Positions 26,116 to 34,792 of a stretch of 38,641 nucleotides of DNA are shown in pieces; within the stretch, counting starts at the first letter, position 1; each line of letters starts with the position of its first letter. The position numbers and the translations under genes are program-made. Under the pieces are notes generated by a model. That model did no database searches. It worked only from the letters and a program-made list of their open reading frames with translations, and had not been told where the DNA came from. Origin of the DNA: an uncultured bacterium (GTDB lineage: Bacteria; Desulfobacterota; Binatia; HRBIN30; CADEER01); assembly GCA_902826395.1 (NCBI GenBank), contig CADEER010000033.1:1-38641 (forward strand). The letters are read 5' to 3'.

Positions 26116-26442
26116 CCCCTCACCACCACATCCTGTGTACTTGATCCCTCACCACCACCATATGCGGTACCCTATTTCACAGCCCCGAACTCAGGTCAAC
26201 GTTGTCGACCCAGACTTTGCAAGAGCGACGAGCGCACGCCGCGCCACCTCTCCCCCTCCCTGGTCGAGGCCCGCAGGATTTCAGGTGGTTGTCCGCGTTT
26301 GTAGTGCTTGGTCGTTCCGAGAGCTCAGGACGCTCAGTCGAAGGGCCAGAACGATTCGACTCGACCTGCCACCGACGCAGGTTGACCGGCGCACCTATCG
26401 GGATATCGTCCGCGGCGGCCTTCCCCGCCGAGGACACACCGC
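26116..26442. other. Intergenic region upstream of smc with a 13-base direct repeat
   Basis: These 327 bases separate the smc start from the HNH stop. CCCTCACCACCAC occurs at 26117-26129 and again at 26146-26158, a 29-base period; read on the smc strand it is GTGGTGGTGAGGG. The first copy provides the smc Shine-Dalgarno. The rest shows no gene. A stretch near 26310-26345 (GAGCTCAGGACGCTCAGTC) recalls short dispersed repeats of some GC-rich genomes, but I cannot support that. Confidence 0.5.
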
Positions 26443-27060
26443 TCAGGGCTCGAGCTCGTTGTTCCAGTAGGCGGCGTCGACCGTCGACAGGTAGGGCAGC
26501 CACTCGCGGTGGCCGCGCAGCGACAGGGCGTCGAGGACGAACGGGGTCCACTCGGGGCGGCGCGGTGGGCGGATCAGCGCCATTCCGGCCTGGCGCGGTG
26601 TGCGGCCGCCCTTGCGGCGGTTACACGGCTGGCACGAGCAGACGATGTTTTCCCAGGTCGAGCGGCCGCCCTGCGACCGCGGGATGACGTGGTCGAGCGT
26701 CAGCTCCGGCCGGCTGAGATGCACGTCGCAATACTGGCAGGTGTTGCGGTCGCGCGCATAGACATTGAATCGGTTGAAGCGGATCTGCCGCCGCGGCACC
26801 CGGTCGTATGTCTGCAGCAAGATGACGCGCGGCACGCGGATCGCGCCGCCGATGATGCCGATCGTCTCCTCCTTGCGCACCGCGACCGACAGCTCGCTCC
26901 ACGACTGGAAGTCGAAGGTGCGGTACTGATCGTCCACCGCTTGCGCAATGCCCTGGTAAAGCAAGGAGAAGGCTCGGCGCACCGAGGTGATGTGCACCGG
27001 CAGGTAGTTGCGATTGAGCACCAGGACTTTGGAGTTGATCACGCCCTGTGCGGTGCTCAT
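26443..27060 (-). CDS. HNH endonuclease family protein
   Basis: The product is 205 aa from the ATG at 27060, with GAGGAC eight bases upstream; the frame is open far upstream but without domain sequence. The N-terminal half (VLVLNRNYLPVHITSVRRAFSLL...) is a chromosomal-type domain. The HNH core is intact: CQYCDVHLSRPELTLDHVIPRSQGG, then ENIVCSCQPCNRRKGG. Two CxxC/CxxC pairs bind structural zinc, and the DHV and N residues form the beta-beta-alpha-metal site. Members of this family are found next to housekeeping genes in many Gram-negative bacteria and are not part of a clear mobile element. Their substrate is unknown. It is divergent from the radical SAM gene, with 279 bases between. Confidence 0.85.
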   Translation of the reverse strand: MSTAQGVINSKVLVLNRNYLPVHITSVRRAFSLLYQGIAQAVDDQYRTFDFQSWSELSVAVRKEETIGIIGGAIRVPRVILLQTYDRVPRRQIRFNRFNVYARDRNTCQYCDVHLSRPELTLDHVIPRSQGGRSTWENIVCSCQPCNRRKGGRTPRQAGMALIRPPRRPEWTPFVLDALSLRGHREWLPYLSTVDAAYWNNELEP

Positions 27061-27339
27061 GGTCGATGTCCTCAGGCGCGCCGGCGGGGCGCTGAAGCTT
27101 TGCGTCTGCTGGGTTTCTTCCGGCTGGCCACGTCGCCGCGCACAATATCGACGACGCCCCACCCTTTCAAGGAAACGATATCGCCCGAATCGCCACGAGC
27201 GTGAATCGGCTGCCCATGCTTTGGCGTTGACGGAGGTCGCGTGGCCGGATAGCGAGCGTCTCTTCACGAGGTTGCCGCCGGTCGCTTGCAGGTGCCGGGG
27301 TTGCCCCCTACGATCCGCATTTCGACGCGAGGCCCCTCG

Positions 27340-30150
27340 ATGCAAGCAACCAACGCACCAACCCCGACGCCCGGGGCGCGCGCCTTCGAGGCGCTCCTTC
27401 CCCTGGTGGAGAAACCGGGGCGCTACCTCGGCAACGAGAAGGGCGCGGTGCTCAAGAATCGCGACGCGGTGGCGGTGCGGTTCGCCCTGGCGTTCCCCGA
27501 GGTCTACGAGATCGCGCAGTCGCATCCCGGATTGCAGATCCTCTACGACTTGCTGAACCGCCGCGAGGACGTCTACGCGGAGCGCGTCTATGCTCCGTGG
27601 CTCGACATGGAAGCGCTGCTGCGCCAGCACGGCCTGCCCCTGGTCTCGCTCGAGACCTTCGCCCCGCTGCACGACTTCGACGTCGTCGGATTCAGCCTGC
27701 AGTACGAGCTCACCTACACCAACCTGCTGGCGATGCTCGACCTCGGCGGCGTGCCGCTGCTCGCCGCCGAGCGCGGCGACGAGCATCCGCTAGTGATCGC
27801 CGGCGGGCCATGCGCCTTCAATCCGGAGCCGCTCGCCGACTTTCTCGACGCGGTGCTGCTCGGCGACGGCGAGGAAGCGATCCACGATATCTGCGACATC
27901 GCGGCGCGGCGCGGCGAGCTGAGCCGCGGCGAGCTGCTCGCCCAGTTGGCGCAGGTCGACGGCGTCTACATACCGTCTTTCTACCGCGAGCGGCGCGGCG
28001 AGCGCGGCCAGCTCCTCGGCATCGATCCGGTGGCGCCGTCGCAGCCGGCAACGGTCGGCAAGCGCGTGTTGCGCGATCTCGATTCCGTGCCGATTGCCGA
28101 GACCCACATCGTCCCCAACCTCAAGGTCGTACACGGCCGCCCCAGCCTCGAGGTGATGCGCGGCTGCGTGAAGGGGTGTCGGTTCTGTCAGGCCGGCTAC
28201 ATCTACCGGCCGCTGCGCGAGCGCGATCCGCAGCGCGTCCTCGACAACGCCCGCGCCGCGGTCGCCGCCACCGGCACGCAGGAGCTGTCGCTGCTCAGCT
28301 TGAGCACCGGCGACTACAGTTGCGTCAATCCGGTGATCACCGAGCTGATGAACCAGTACTCGCCCGAGCGCGTCGCCGTGTCACTGCCGTCGACGCGCGT
28401 CGACGCGCTGGCGCCGTCGCTGCTCGAGCAGATCAAGCGCGTCCGCAAGACCGGCTTCACGCTGGCACCGGAGGCCGGCAGCCAGCGACTGCGCGACATC
28501 ATCCAGAAGGAATACGGCGAGGAAGAGTTGGTCGAAGCGGCGCGCCAGATCTTCGGACTCGGTTGGCGAGCGCTGAAGCTCTACTTCATGATCGGCCTGC
28601 CCGGCGAGACCGAAGACGACCTGCGCGGCATCGCCGAATTGGCGGCGCGCGTCGCGAGAGAGGGCGGCCGCGGCGTCGAAGTGACGGCCAGCATCTCGAC
28701 CTTCGTCCCCAAGCCGCACACGCCGTTCCAGTGGTCGGCGCAGATCGACATCGCCGAGACCGAAGCGCGGCAGAAGCTGTTGCGCGACGAGCTCGCCAAG
28801 CGGCGCATTCGCTTCAAGTGGCACGACGCGCGGACGTCGTACCTCGAAGGCGTCGTGTCGCGCGGCGGGCGCGAGGTCGGGCCGCTGCTGCGCCGCGCCT
28901 ACGAGCTCGGCTGCCGCTTCGACGGCTGGACCGACCAGTGCCGCCACGATTTGTGGGAGCAGGCGATGCGCGAGACCGGCATCGACGCAGCGCAACAACT
29001 GCGCCGGCGCTTCCTCGACGAGGCGCTGCCCTGGGATCACATCGACAGCGGCGTGACGAAGAAGTTCCTGCAGCGCGAGCTGGCGCTGGCCGTCGAAGGA
29101 AGACTGACGCCCGACTGCAGCATCGACCGCTGCACCTACTGCGGCGCCTGCGATTTCAAAGAGGTTCGCAACGTCACCTACCATCTGCGCGGCGCCAAGG
29201 GCAGCGTTCACCGCGGCGACGTCATCGACCACTGGGCCAGCGGTGTCGTCGAGGGCGACGGCAAACCTGGCGCGTGGGAGCCGCGCGGCTGGCACAAGCT
29301 GCACACCGAGGGCTTCGCCACCGGCGCTGCGACCCCCGTCGCCGAAACCGAGGGGCAGCGCGACGGCGGGGCACCGGCGCCGCGCGCCGACAAGGGCAAC
29401 GGGCGCGGACTCGGCAACGCCGAGGAGTGGCTCGCGGCCTCGTCGGAAGCGCTGAGCGCCGCCCCTCCCCCAGCCGCGGCACCGCTGATGCGAGTGCGAC
29501 TCGACTACACCAAGACAGGGCGCGCCCGCTTCATCAGCCATCTCGAGATGATCGAGGTACTGGCGGGCGCGCTGCGCCGGGCCGCCGTGCCGATTGCGTT
29601 CTCGGGTGGGTTTCATCCGCAGCCGCGCATGCGGTTCAGTCCGGGCCTACCGGTCGGCGCCGAAAGCGACTGCGAAATGGTCGACGTCGACCTCGCCGAA
29701 GCGCGCGACCCGCAGCAGATCAGCGACGCTCTGAATCGCGAGCTTCCCGAAGGACTGTCGGTGGTCGCGGCGCGCGAGGTCTCGCTGCGCTGCACCAGCC
29801 CGGATCGCGAGCTCAGCGGGTTCCGCTATCGCATCGACATCGGCTCGCTGCAGACCGACGGCGGCACGGTCGATGCCGCCCTGGCGGCTTTCGCTCTCGC
29901 CGACAAGTTCCCGGTCCGCCGTCACACCAAGCGCGGCATGCGCGAGGTCGACGCCCTGCCCTTCGTGCGCCGGCTCGAACGCGCCGGCGAGTCGCATCTC
30001 GAGATCGACGTGCGCTTCGGCGAGACAGGTTCGATCAAACCGAGCGACGTGCTCGCGGTGCTGCTGTCGCTCGATGCCGCAACGGCGCGCGGCCTGCCGA
30101 TGCGCAAGGTCGCGGTATTCCGCCACGACGACGCGCAACCACCCGCCTGA
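27340..30150 (+). CDS. TIGR03960-type radical SAM protein fused to a DUF2344 domain
   Basis: The product is 936 aa from the ATG at 27340, with GAGG upstream. The N-terminal part (about 1-230) is a B12-binding-like Rossmann region (VIAGGPCAFNPEPLADFLDA...). The radical SAM core has C276-x3-C280-x2-C283 (GCVKGCRFCQAGY), followed by typical LSLSTGDYS and GLPGETEDD segments. After about residue 590 comes CTYCGACDFKEV, a second Cys motif, and from about 710 the DUF2344 domain (VRLDYTKTGRARFISHLE... FSGGFHPQPRM). The TIGR03960/TIGR03936 fusion is found beside RNase E/G genes in many bacteria, and a tRNA/rRNA-modification role has been suggested without proof. A 25-base gap separates it from that RNase here. 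Confidence 0.88.
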   Translation: MQATNAPTPTPGARAFEALLPLVEKPGRYLGNEKGAVLKNRDAVAVRFALAFPEVYEIAQSHPGLQILYDLLNRREDVYAERVYAPWLDMEALLRQHGLPLVSLETFAPLHDFDVVGFSLQYELTYTNLLAMLDLGGVPLLAAERGDEHPLVIAGGPCAFNPEPLADFLDAVLLGDGEEAIHDICDIAARRGELSRGELLAQLAQVDGVYIPSFYRERRGERGQLLGIDPVAPSQPATVGKRVLRDLDSVPIAETHIVPNLKVVHGRPSLEVMRGCVKGCRFCQAGYIYRPLRERDPQRVLDNARAAVAATGTQELSLLSLSTGDYSCVNPVITELMNQYSPERVAVSLPSTRVDALAPSLLEQIKRVRKTGFTLAPEAGSQRLRDIIQKEYGEEELVEAARQIFGLGWRALKLYFMIGLPGETEDDLRGIAELAARVAREGGRGVEVTASISTFVPKPHTPFQWSAQIDIAETEARQKLLRDELAKRRIRFKWHDARTSYLEGVVSRGGREVGPLLRRAYELGCRFDGWTDQCRHDLWEQAMRETGIDAAQQLRRRFLDEALPWDHIDSGVTKKFLQRELALAVEGRLTPDCSIDRCTYCGACDFKEVRNVTYHLRGAKGSVHRGDVIDHWASGVVEGDGKPGAWEPRGWHKLHTEGFATGAATPVAETEGQRDGGAPAPRADKGNGRGLGNAEEWLAASSEALSAAPPPAAAPLMRVRLDYTKTGRARFISHLEMIEVLAGALRRAAVPIAFSGGFHPQPRMRFSPGLPVGAESDCEMVDVDLAEARDPQQISDALNRELPEGLSVVAAREVSLRCTSPDRELSGFRYRIDIGSLQTDGGTVDAALAAFALADKFPVRRHTKRGMREVDALPFVRRLERAGESHLEIDVRFGETGSIKPSDVLAVLLSLDAATARGLPMRKVAVFRHDDAQPPA

Positions 30151-30175
30151 CGCGGCGCCCGCGGGAGCCGATCAC

Positions 30176-31720
30176 GTGGCCCGCCAGATCATCGTCAACG
30201 CGACGCCCGAGGAGACGCGGGTCGCCACGATGGAGGACGCCCGCCTCCTGCAAGTCGAGATCGAGCGGGCTCGCGAACGCGGCCTCGCAGGCAGCATCTA
30301 CAAGGGCCGCGTTACGCGCGTCCTGCCCGGCATGCAGGCCGCCTTCGTCGACGTCGGCCTGGCCAAGTCCGCCTTCCTGCCGGCAGCCGATTTCTTCGCC
30401 CTCGACAGCCGCGCGGCGATCGACGCAGTCGATCGCGACGGCAGCGACATCGACGTTGCCCGCCCGGTGATCGCCGCTGCCGACGAAGTCCCGCGACCGC
30501 CAATCGAAGAGCGCTTGAAGTCGGGGCAGGAGGTGATCGTGCAGATCGCCAAGGAGCCGATCGGCAGCAAAGGCCCGCGCGTCACATCCAACGTCTCCCT
30601 GCCCGGCCGCCTCCTGGTCTACCTGCCGACCGGCGATCACATCGGGGTTTCCAAGCGCATCGAAGACGAGGCGGAAAGACTGCGCCTGCAGGAAGCTGTC
30701 GAGTCGGTCGGATCGCCGCGCGGCGGCGTCATCGTGCGCACCGCGTGCGCGGGCGTGCCGAAGCGCGAGATCCAGGCCGATCTGCGCTTGCTGCGCAACT
30801 TGTGGCGGCAGATCGCCACGAAGGCAGCCGCCGCATCGCCCCCGGCGCTGCTGCATCAAGACCTGGACGTCGTCTTGCGCACGGTGCGCGACATCCGCGT
30901 CATGGACGTCGGCAGGATCGTCGTCGACGACCGCGCGGCCTACGCGCGGATCGTGGAATTCATCGACAGCGTGATGCCGCGCTGGCGTCCCCTGGTCGAG
31001 CTCTATGACTTCGACGAGCCCATCTTCGATCGCTACGGCGTCGAGGGACAGATCAACAAAGCTCTCGACTCGCGCGTCTGGCTGCGCTCCGGCGGCTACA
31101 TCGTCATCGATCAAACCGAGGCGCTGATCTCGATCGACGTCAACACCGGCCGCTTCGTCGGCCGCAGCGACCAGCGCGACACGGCGCTCAAAACGAACCT
31201 CGAGGCGGCGCACGTAATCGCCGAGCAGCTCCGCCTGCGCAACCTGGGCGGCGTCATCGTCATCGACTTCATCGACCTGCAGCACGAAGCCGACCGCCAA
31301 GCGGTCCTGGCGGCGCTCGGGGAGGCGCTGAACGACCAGCGGGCGCGGGCCGAGGTACACGGGTTCTCCGAGCTCGGCCTGGTCGAGATCACCCGACATC
31401 GCCGCAGCGAGAGCCTCGCCCAGCGCCTCTGCGAACCCTGCCCGACCTGCGACGGTCGCGGCTATGTAAAGGGCACTGCCACCATCGCGTACGAGATCCT
31501 GCGCCGCATTCGCCGCGCCGCGCTGGCAACGCGCGACGTGCGGCGACTCGACGTCCGCCTGCACGGCGCCGTGGCGTCGTTTTTGGCTGAGAACGAACCG
31601 CTGGCCATCCCCGACCTGGCCCGCGAGCTCGGCATCATCATCGTTCTCCAGCCATCGGCGGAGGCGAGCACCGAGACCTACTCGATCAGCGCCGTCGCGG
31701 CGGTCCCGGACGCCCTGTAG
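30176..31720 (+). CDS. rng: Ribonuclease E/G family endoribonuclease
   Basis: The product is 514 aa from a GTG at 30176, with GGGAG about nine bases upstream. The sequence starts ARQIIVNATPEETRVA, then an S1 domain (GSIYKGRVTRVLPGMQAAFVDVG), an RNase H-like and 5' sensor region, and the DNase I-like catalytic part. The catalytic Asp residues are present in LISIDVNTGRF and VIDFIDLQ. A zinc-link CPTC (CEPCPTCDGRGYV) is intact, as needed for dimerisation. It lacks the long C-terminal scaffold of RNase E, so it is closer to RNase G in length. It processes rRNA ends or mRNA. It is coupled to the radical SAM gene. Confidence 0.92.
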   Translation: MARQIIVNATPEETRVATMEDARLLQVEIERARERGLAGSIYKGRVTRVLPGMQAAFVDVGLAKSAFLPAADFFALDSRAAIDAVDRDGSDIDVARPVIAAADEVPRPPIEERLKSGQEVIVQIAKEPIGSKGPRVTSNVSLPGRLLVYLPTGDHIGVSKRIEDEAERLRLQEAVESVGSPRGGVIVRTACAGVPKREIQADLRLLRNLWRQIATKAAAASPPALLHQDLDVVLRTVRDIRVMDVGRIVVDDRAAYARIVEFIDSVMPRWRPLVELYDFDEPIFDRYGVEGQINKALDSRVWLRSGGYIVIDQTEALISIDVNTGRFVGRSDQRDTALKTNLEAAHVIAEQLRLRNLGGVIVIDFIDLQHEADRQAVLAALGEALNDQRARAEVHGFSELGLVEITRHRRSESLAQRLCEPCPTCDGRGYVKGTATIAYEILRRIRRAALATRDVRRLDVRLHGAVASFLAENEPLAIPDLARELGIIIVLQPSAEASTETYSISAVAAVPDAL

Positions 31721-31762
31721 ACCGCCCCTCCGAGGGCAATGCCGCATCGCTCAAAAGCCTCA

Positions 31763-31790
31763 TTGAATTAGGTCCAAGCGCGTGGATAAT
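31763..31790 (+). promoter_or_regulatory. Candidate sigma70-like promoter of korAB
   Basis: TTGAAT (31763-31768), a 16-base spacer and GATAAT (31785-31790) give near-consensus -35 and -10 boxes. They lie about 117 bases before the korA start and downstream of the rng stop. It is an unusually AT-rich spot in this GC-rich window. The exact transcription start has not been shown. Confidence 0.45.
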
Positions 31791-31906
31791 CGCGGTTTGA
31801 GTTACGGCGCAACGGGGCGCCGAGACTCTCCAGGCGCGGTGGTGGGGAGGCGGGTTTGGCGGCGGTCGGACGGTTCGCGGACGAGCCCTAGTCTTTGGAG
31901 ACGAAC

Positions 31907-33763
31907 ATGCAATCAGAAACGGTCGCGCAAAAGCCGATCGAGGAACGCGATCACGTCGTGATCCGCTTTGCCGGCGACTCCGGCGACGGCATGCAGCTCG
32001 CAGGCATGCACTTCACCAACGAGACGGCGCTGGCCGGCAACGACCTCAGCACGCTGCCCGACTTTCCCGCCGAGATTCGCGCACCCACCGGCACGCTTGC
32101 CGGTGTCAGCGGCTTCCAACTGCATTTCTCGAGCGCCGACATCTTCACGCCCGGCGATCAGCCCGATGTACTGGTGGCGATGAATCCCGCCGCCCTCAAG
32201 GTCAACATCGGCGACCTGCCGATGAACGGCATCCTGATCGTCGACAAGGAGCAGTTCACCGAGCAGAACATCAAGAAGGCCGAGTTCACCAGCAACCCGC
32301 TCACCGACGGCTCGCTCGATCGCTTCCAGGTGTTCGAGGTCAGCATCACCAAGCTGACGCTCAACGCCCTCAACGACACCGGCCTGCAGACGCGCGCCAT
32401 GATGCGCTCGCGAAACTTCTTCGCGCTCGGCCTTACCTCGTGGCTGTTCCAGCGCGATATCGAGCCGACCCTGCGCTGGATCGAGAGCAAGTTCGCCAAG
32501 CGCACACCCGAAGTCGCCGAGGCCAACCGCCGCGTCCTCAAGGCGGGCTACAACTACGGCGAGACCGCCGAGGTCTTTCGCACCGCCTACAAGGTCAAGC
32601 CCGCGGCGATCGCACCCGGCCGCTACCGCAACATCACCGGCAACGCCGCCACCTCGCTGGGCTTCGTTGCCGCGGCCCAGAAAGCCGGCCGACCGCTGTT
32701 TCTCGGCAGCTATCCGATCACGCCGGCCAGCGACATCCTGCACGAGCTGGCGGCGATGAAGGGTTACGGTGTCTACACCTTTCAGGCCGAGGACGAGATC
32801 GCCGGTGTCGGCGCCGCGCTCGGTGCAGCTTTCGGCGGCGCCATCGGTATCACAACGACGAGCGGCCCCGGTGTCTGCCTGAAAGGAGAGACGATCAATC
32901 TCGCGGTCAGCGTCGAGCTGCCACTGGTGATCGCCGACATCCAACGCGGCGGCCCGAGCACCGGACTGCCGACCAAGACCGAACAGGCCGACCTTCTCCT
33001 GGCGATGTACGGACGCAACAGCGACTCACCGGTACCCATCCTGGCACCGGCGACGCCAGCCGACTGCTTCAATGTAGCGTTCGAGGCGATCCGCATCGCC
33101 ACCCGCTACATGACGCCGGTCTTCTTCCTCTCGGACGGCTATCTGGCCAACGGCGCCGAGCCATGGCGCGTGCCGGCCGCAGCGGATCTGCCGGAGGTAA
33201 AGGTCGAGTTCCGCACCGACCCGGTCGGCTACTATCCCTTCCTGCGCGACCCGGAGACGCTGTCGCGACCGTGGGCGATTCCCGGCACGCCGGGCCTCGA
33301 GCACCGCATCGGCGGGATCGAGAAGGATTACCTGACCGGCAACGTCAGCTACGCACCGATGAACCACGAGCAGATGGTGCGCGTGCGCAGCCGCAAGATC
33401 GCGGGGATCGTGCGCGAGATCCCTCCGACCGAGCTCAACGGTCCCGACGAAGGCGACGTGCTGGTGCTCGGCTGGGGCAGCACCTACGGAGCGATCGAGT
33501 CGGCCGTGCGGGCGCTGCAAGCCGAGGGCAAAAAGGTCGCGCACGCCCACATCCGCTACATCAATCCACTGCCACCCGACCTGCCCGGCATCCTGTCGCG
33601 CTATCGCCACGTCCTGGTGCCGGAGCTCAACATGGGCCAACTGGTGCGCCTGATTCGCGCCGAGTATCTGGTCGACGCGATTGGTCTCAACAAAATCCAG
33701 GGCCAGCCTTTCAAGGTGAGCGAGATCGTCCGCAAGGTGAGCTCGCTCATGGAGAAGAAGTGA
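31907..33763 (+). CDS. korA: 2-oxoacid:ferredoxin oxidoreductase, alpha subunit (gamma-alpha fused)
   Basis: The product is 618 aa from the ATG at 31907, which has GGAG six bases before it; an upstream TTG at 31895 is not needed. The N-terminal about 200 residues form the gamma domain (VIRFAGDSGDGMQLAG...). The pyrimidine-binding domain follows with GSYPITPASDILHEL, TTSGPG and PSTGLPTK. Together with KorB it oxidatively decarboxylates a 2-oxoacid, likely 2-oxoglutarate, to acyl-CoA, reducing ferredoxin with thiamine diphosphate. The fused gamma-alpha plus a beta subunit is the two-subunit form. The stop and the korB start share one base (TGATG). Pyruvate or branched-chain oxoacids cannot be excluded. 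Confidence 0.92.
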   Translation: MQSETVAQKPIEERDHVVIRFAGDSGDGMQLAGMHFTNETALAGNDLSTLPDFPAEIRAPTGTLAGVSGFQLHFSSADIFTPGDQPDVLVAMNPAALKVNIGDLPMNGILIVDKEQFTEQNIKKAEFTSNPLTDGSLDRFQVFEVSITKLTLNALNDTGLQTRAMMRSRNFFALGLTSWLFQRDIEPTLRWIESKFAKRTPEVAEANRRVLKAGYNYGETAEVFRTAYKVKPAAIAPGRYRNITGNAATSLGFVAAAQKAGRPLFLGSYPITPASDILHELAAMKGYGVYTFQAEDEIAGVGAALGAAFGGAIGITTTSGPGVCLKGETINLAVSVELPLVIADIQRGGPSTGLPTKTEQADLLLAMYGRNSDSPVPILAPATPADCFNVAFEAIRIATRYMTPVFFLSDGYLANGAEPWRVPAAADLPEVKVEFRTDPVGYYPFLRDPETLSRPWAIPGTPGLEHRIGGIEKDYLTGNVSYAPMNHEQMVRVRSRKIAGIVREIPPTELNGPDEGDVLVLGWGSTYGAIESAVRALQAEGKKVAHAHIRYINPLPPDLPGILSRYRHVLVPELNMGQLVRLIRAEYLVDAIGLNKIQGQPFKVSEIVRKVSSLMEKK

Positions 33764-34785
33764 TGTCCGAAAACGCAGAAGCAACGACCGCGCTGAACCG
33801 AAAAGACTTCGTCAGCGATCAAGACGTGCGCTGGTGCCCGGGCTGCGGCGACTACTCCATCCTCGCTCAGGTGCAGCGCCTGATGCCGGAGCTCGGCATC
33901 CCGCGCGAGAACATCGTCTTCATTTCCGGCATCGGCTGCTCGAGTCGATTCCCGTACTACATGAACACCTACGGCTTTCACTCGATCCACGGCCGCGCGC
34001 CGGCGATCGCCACCGGCCTCAAGGCGTCTCGCCCCGATCTTACGGTGTGGGTGGTGACCGGCGACGGCGACGGCCTCAGCATCGGCGGCAATCATCTGCT
34101 GCACGCCCTGCGCCGCAACGTCGACCTGAAGATCCTGCTCTTCAACAACCGCATCTACGGCCTAACCAAGGGCCAGTACTCGCCGACCTCGGAGCGCGGC
34201 AAGGTGACCAAGTCGACGCCGCTCGGCTCGATCGACTACCCCTTGCACCCGATCACGGTTGCGCTCGGCGCCGAGGCGACCTTCGTGGCGCGCAGCATCG
34301 ACGTCGAAGCCAAGCACCTGACCTCGGTGTTGCGCCGCGCCTCCGAGCACAAGGGTACGGCGTTCGTCGAGATTCTGCAGAACTGCAACATCTTCAACGA
34401 CGGTGCCTTCGCCAACATCACCGACAAGGACCAAAAGGCGGATGCACAATTGGTTCTCGAGCACGGCAAACCGCTGCTGTTCGGCAAGAACCACGACAAG
34501 GGCATCCGCATGGCCGGTCACAAGCTCGAAGTCGTCGAGCTCGGCAACGGCGTAAGCGAGGCCGATCTACTGGTGCACGACGAGCAAGATCCGGCCCTCG
34601 CGTTCCTGCTGAGCACCCTGATGCCGCCCACCTTCCCGGCGCCGGTCGGAGTATTCCGCGCCGTCGATCGACCGCCCTACGACGCCGCCATGGGCGAGCA
34701 GGTGGAACGCGCCAAGGCAAAGCTCGGCACGCCGGACCTCGACGCGCTCTTCAACCAGGGCGACACCTGGGACGTCGCACCCTGA
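33763..34785 (+). CDS. korB: 2-oxoacid:ferredoxin oxidoreductase, beta subunit
   Basis: The product is 340 aa, with its ATG sharing one base with the korA stop. It has the ThDP-binding motif (GDGDGLSIGGNHLLHALRRN, ending in LLFNN), the Cys-containing CPGCGDYSI and GIGCSSRFPYY segments that bind the [4Fe-4S] cluster, and the usual C-terminal extension (FANITDKDQKADAQLVLEHGK). It passes electrons from the thiamine adduct to ferredoxin. With KorA it serves the TCA cycle (either direction) or amino-acid degradation. The gene ends eight bases before the convergent GT-C gene. Confidence 0.93.
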   Translation: MSENAEATTALNRKDFVSDQDVRWCPGCGDYSILAQVQRLMPELGIPRENIVFISGIGCSSRFPYYMNTYGFHSIHGRAPAIATGLKASRPDLTVWVVTGDGDGLSIGGNHLLHALRRNVDLKILLFNNRIYGLTKGQYSPTSERGKVTKSTPLGSIDYPLHPITVALGAEATFVARSIDVEAKHLTSVLRRASEHKGTAFVEILQNCNIFNDGAFANITDKDQKADAQLVLEHGKPLLFGKNHDKGIRMAGHKLEVVELGNGVSEADLLVHDEQDPALAFLLSTLMPPTFPAPVGVFRAVDRPPYDAAMGEQVERAKAKLGTPDLDALFNQGDTWDVAP

Positions 34786-34792
34786 CGTCGCT

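Noticed and set aside
26310..26345. GAGCTCAGGACGCTCAGTCGAA, similar to dispersed repeats in some GC-rich genomes
   Set aside because: Only one imperfect copy is present and no second copy is seen in the window.
27597..30470. A 957-codon open frame over the radical SAM gene in another frame
   Set aside because: It is an Arg/Ala-rich low-complexity product caused by high GC; the sequence of the other frame has clear family motifs.
31725..31742. GCCC/GGGC short hairpin after rng as a terminator
   Set aside because: The stem is only four base pairs and no T-tract follows.
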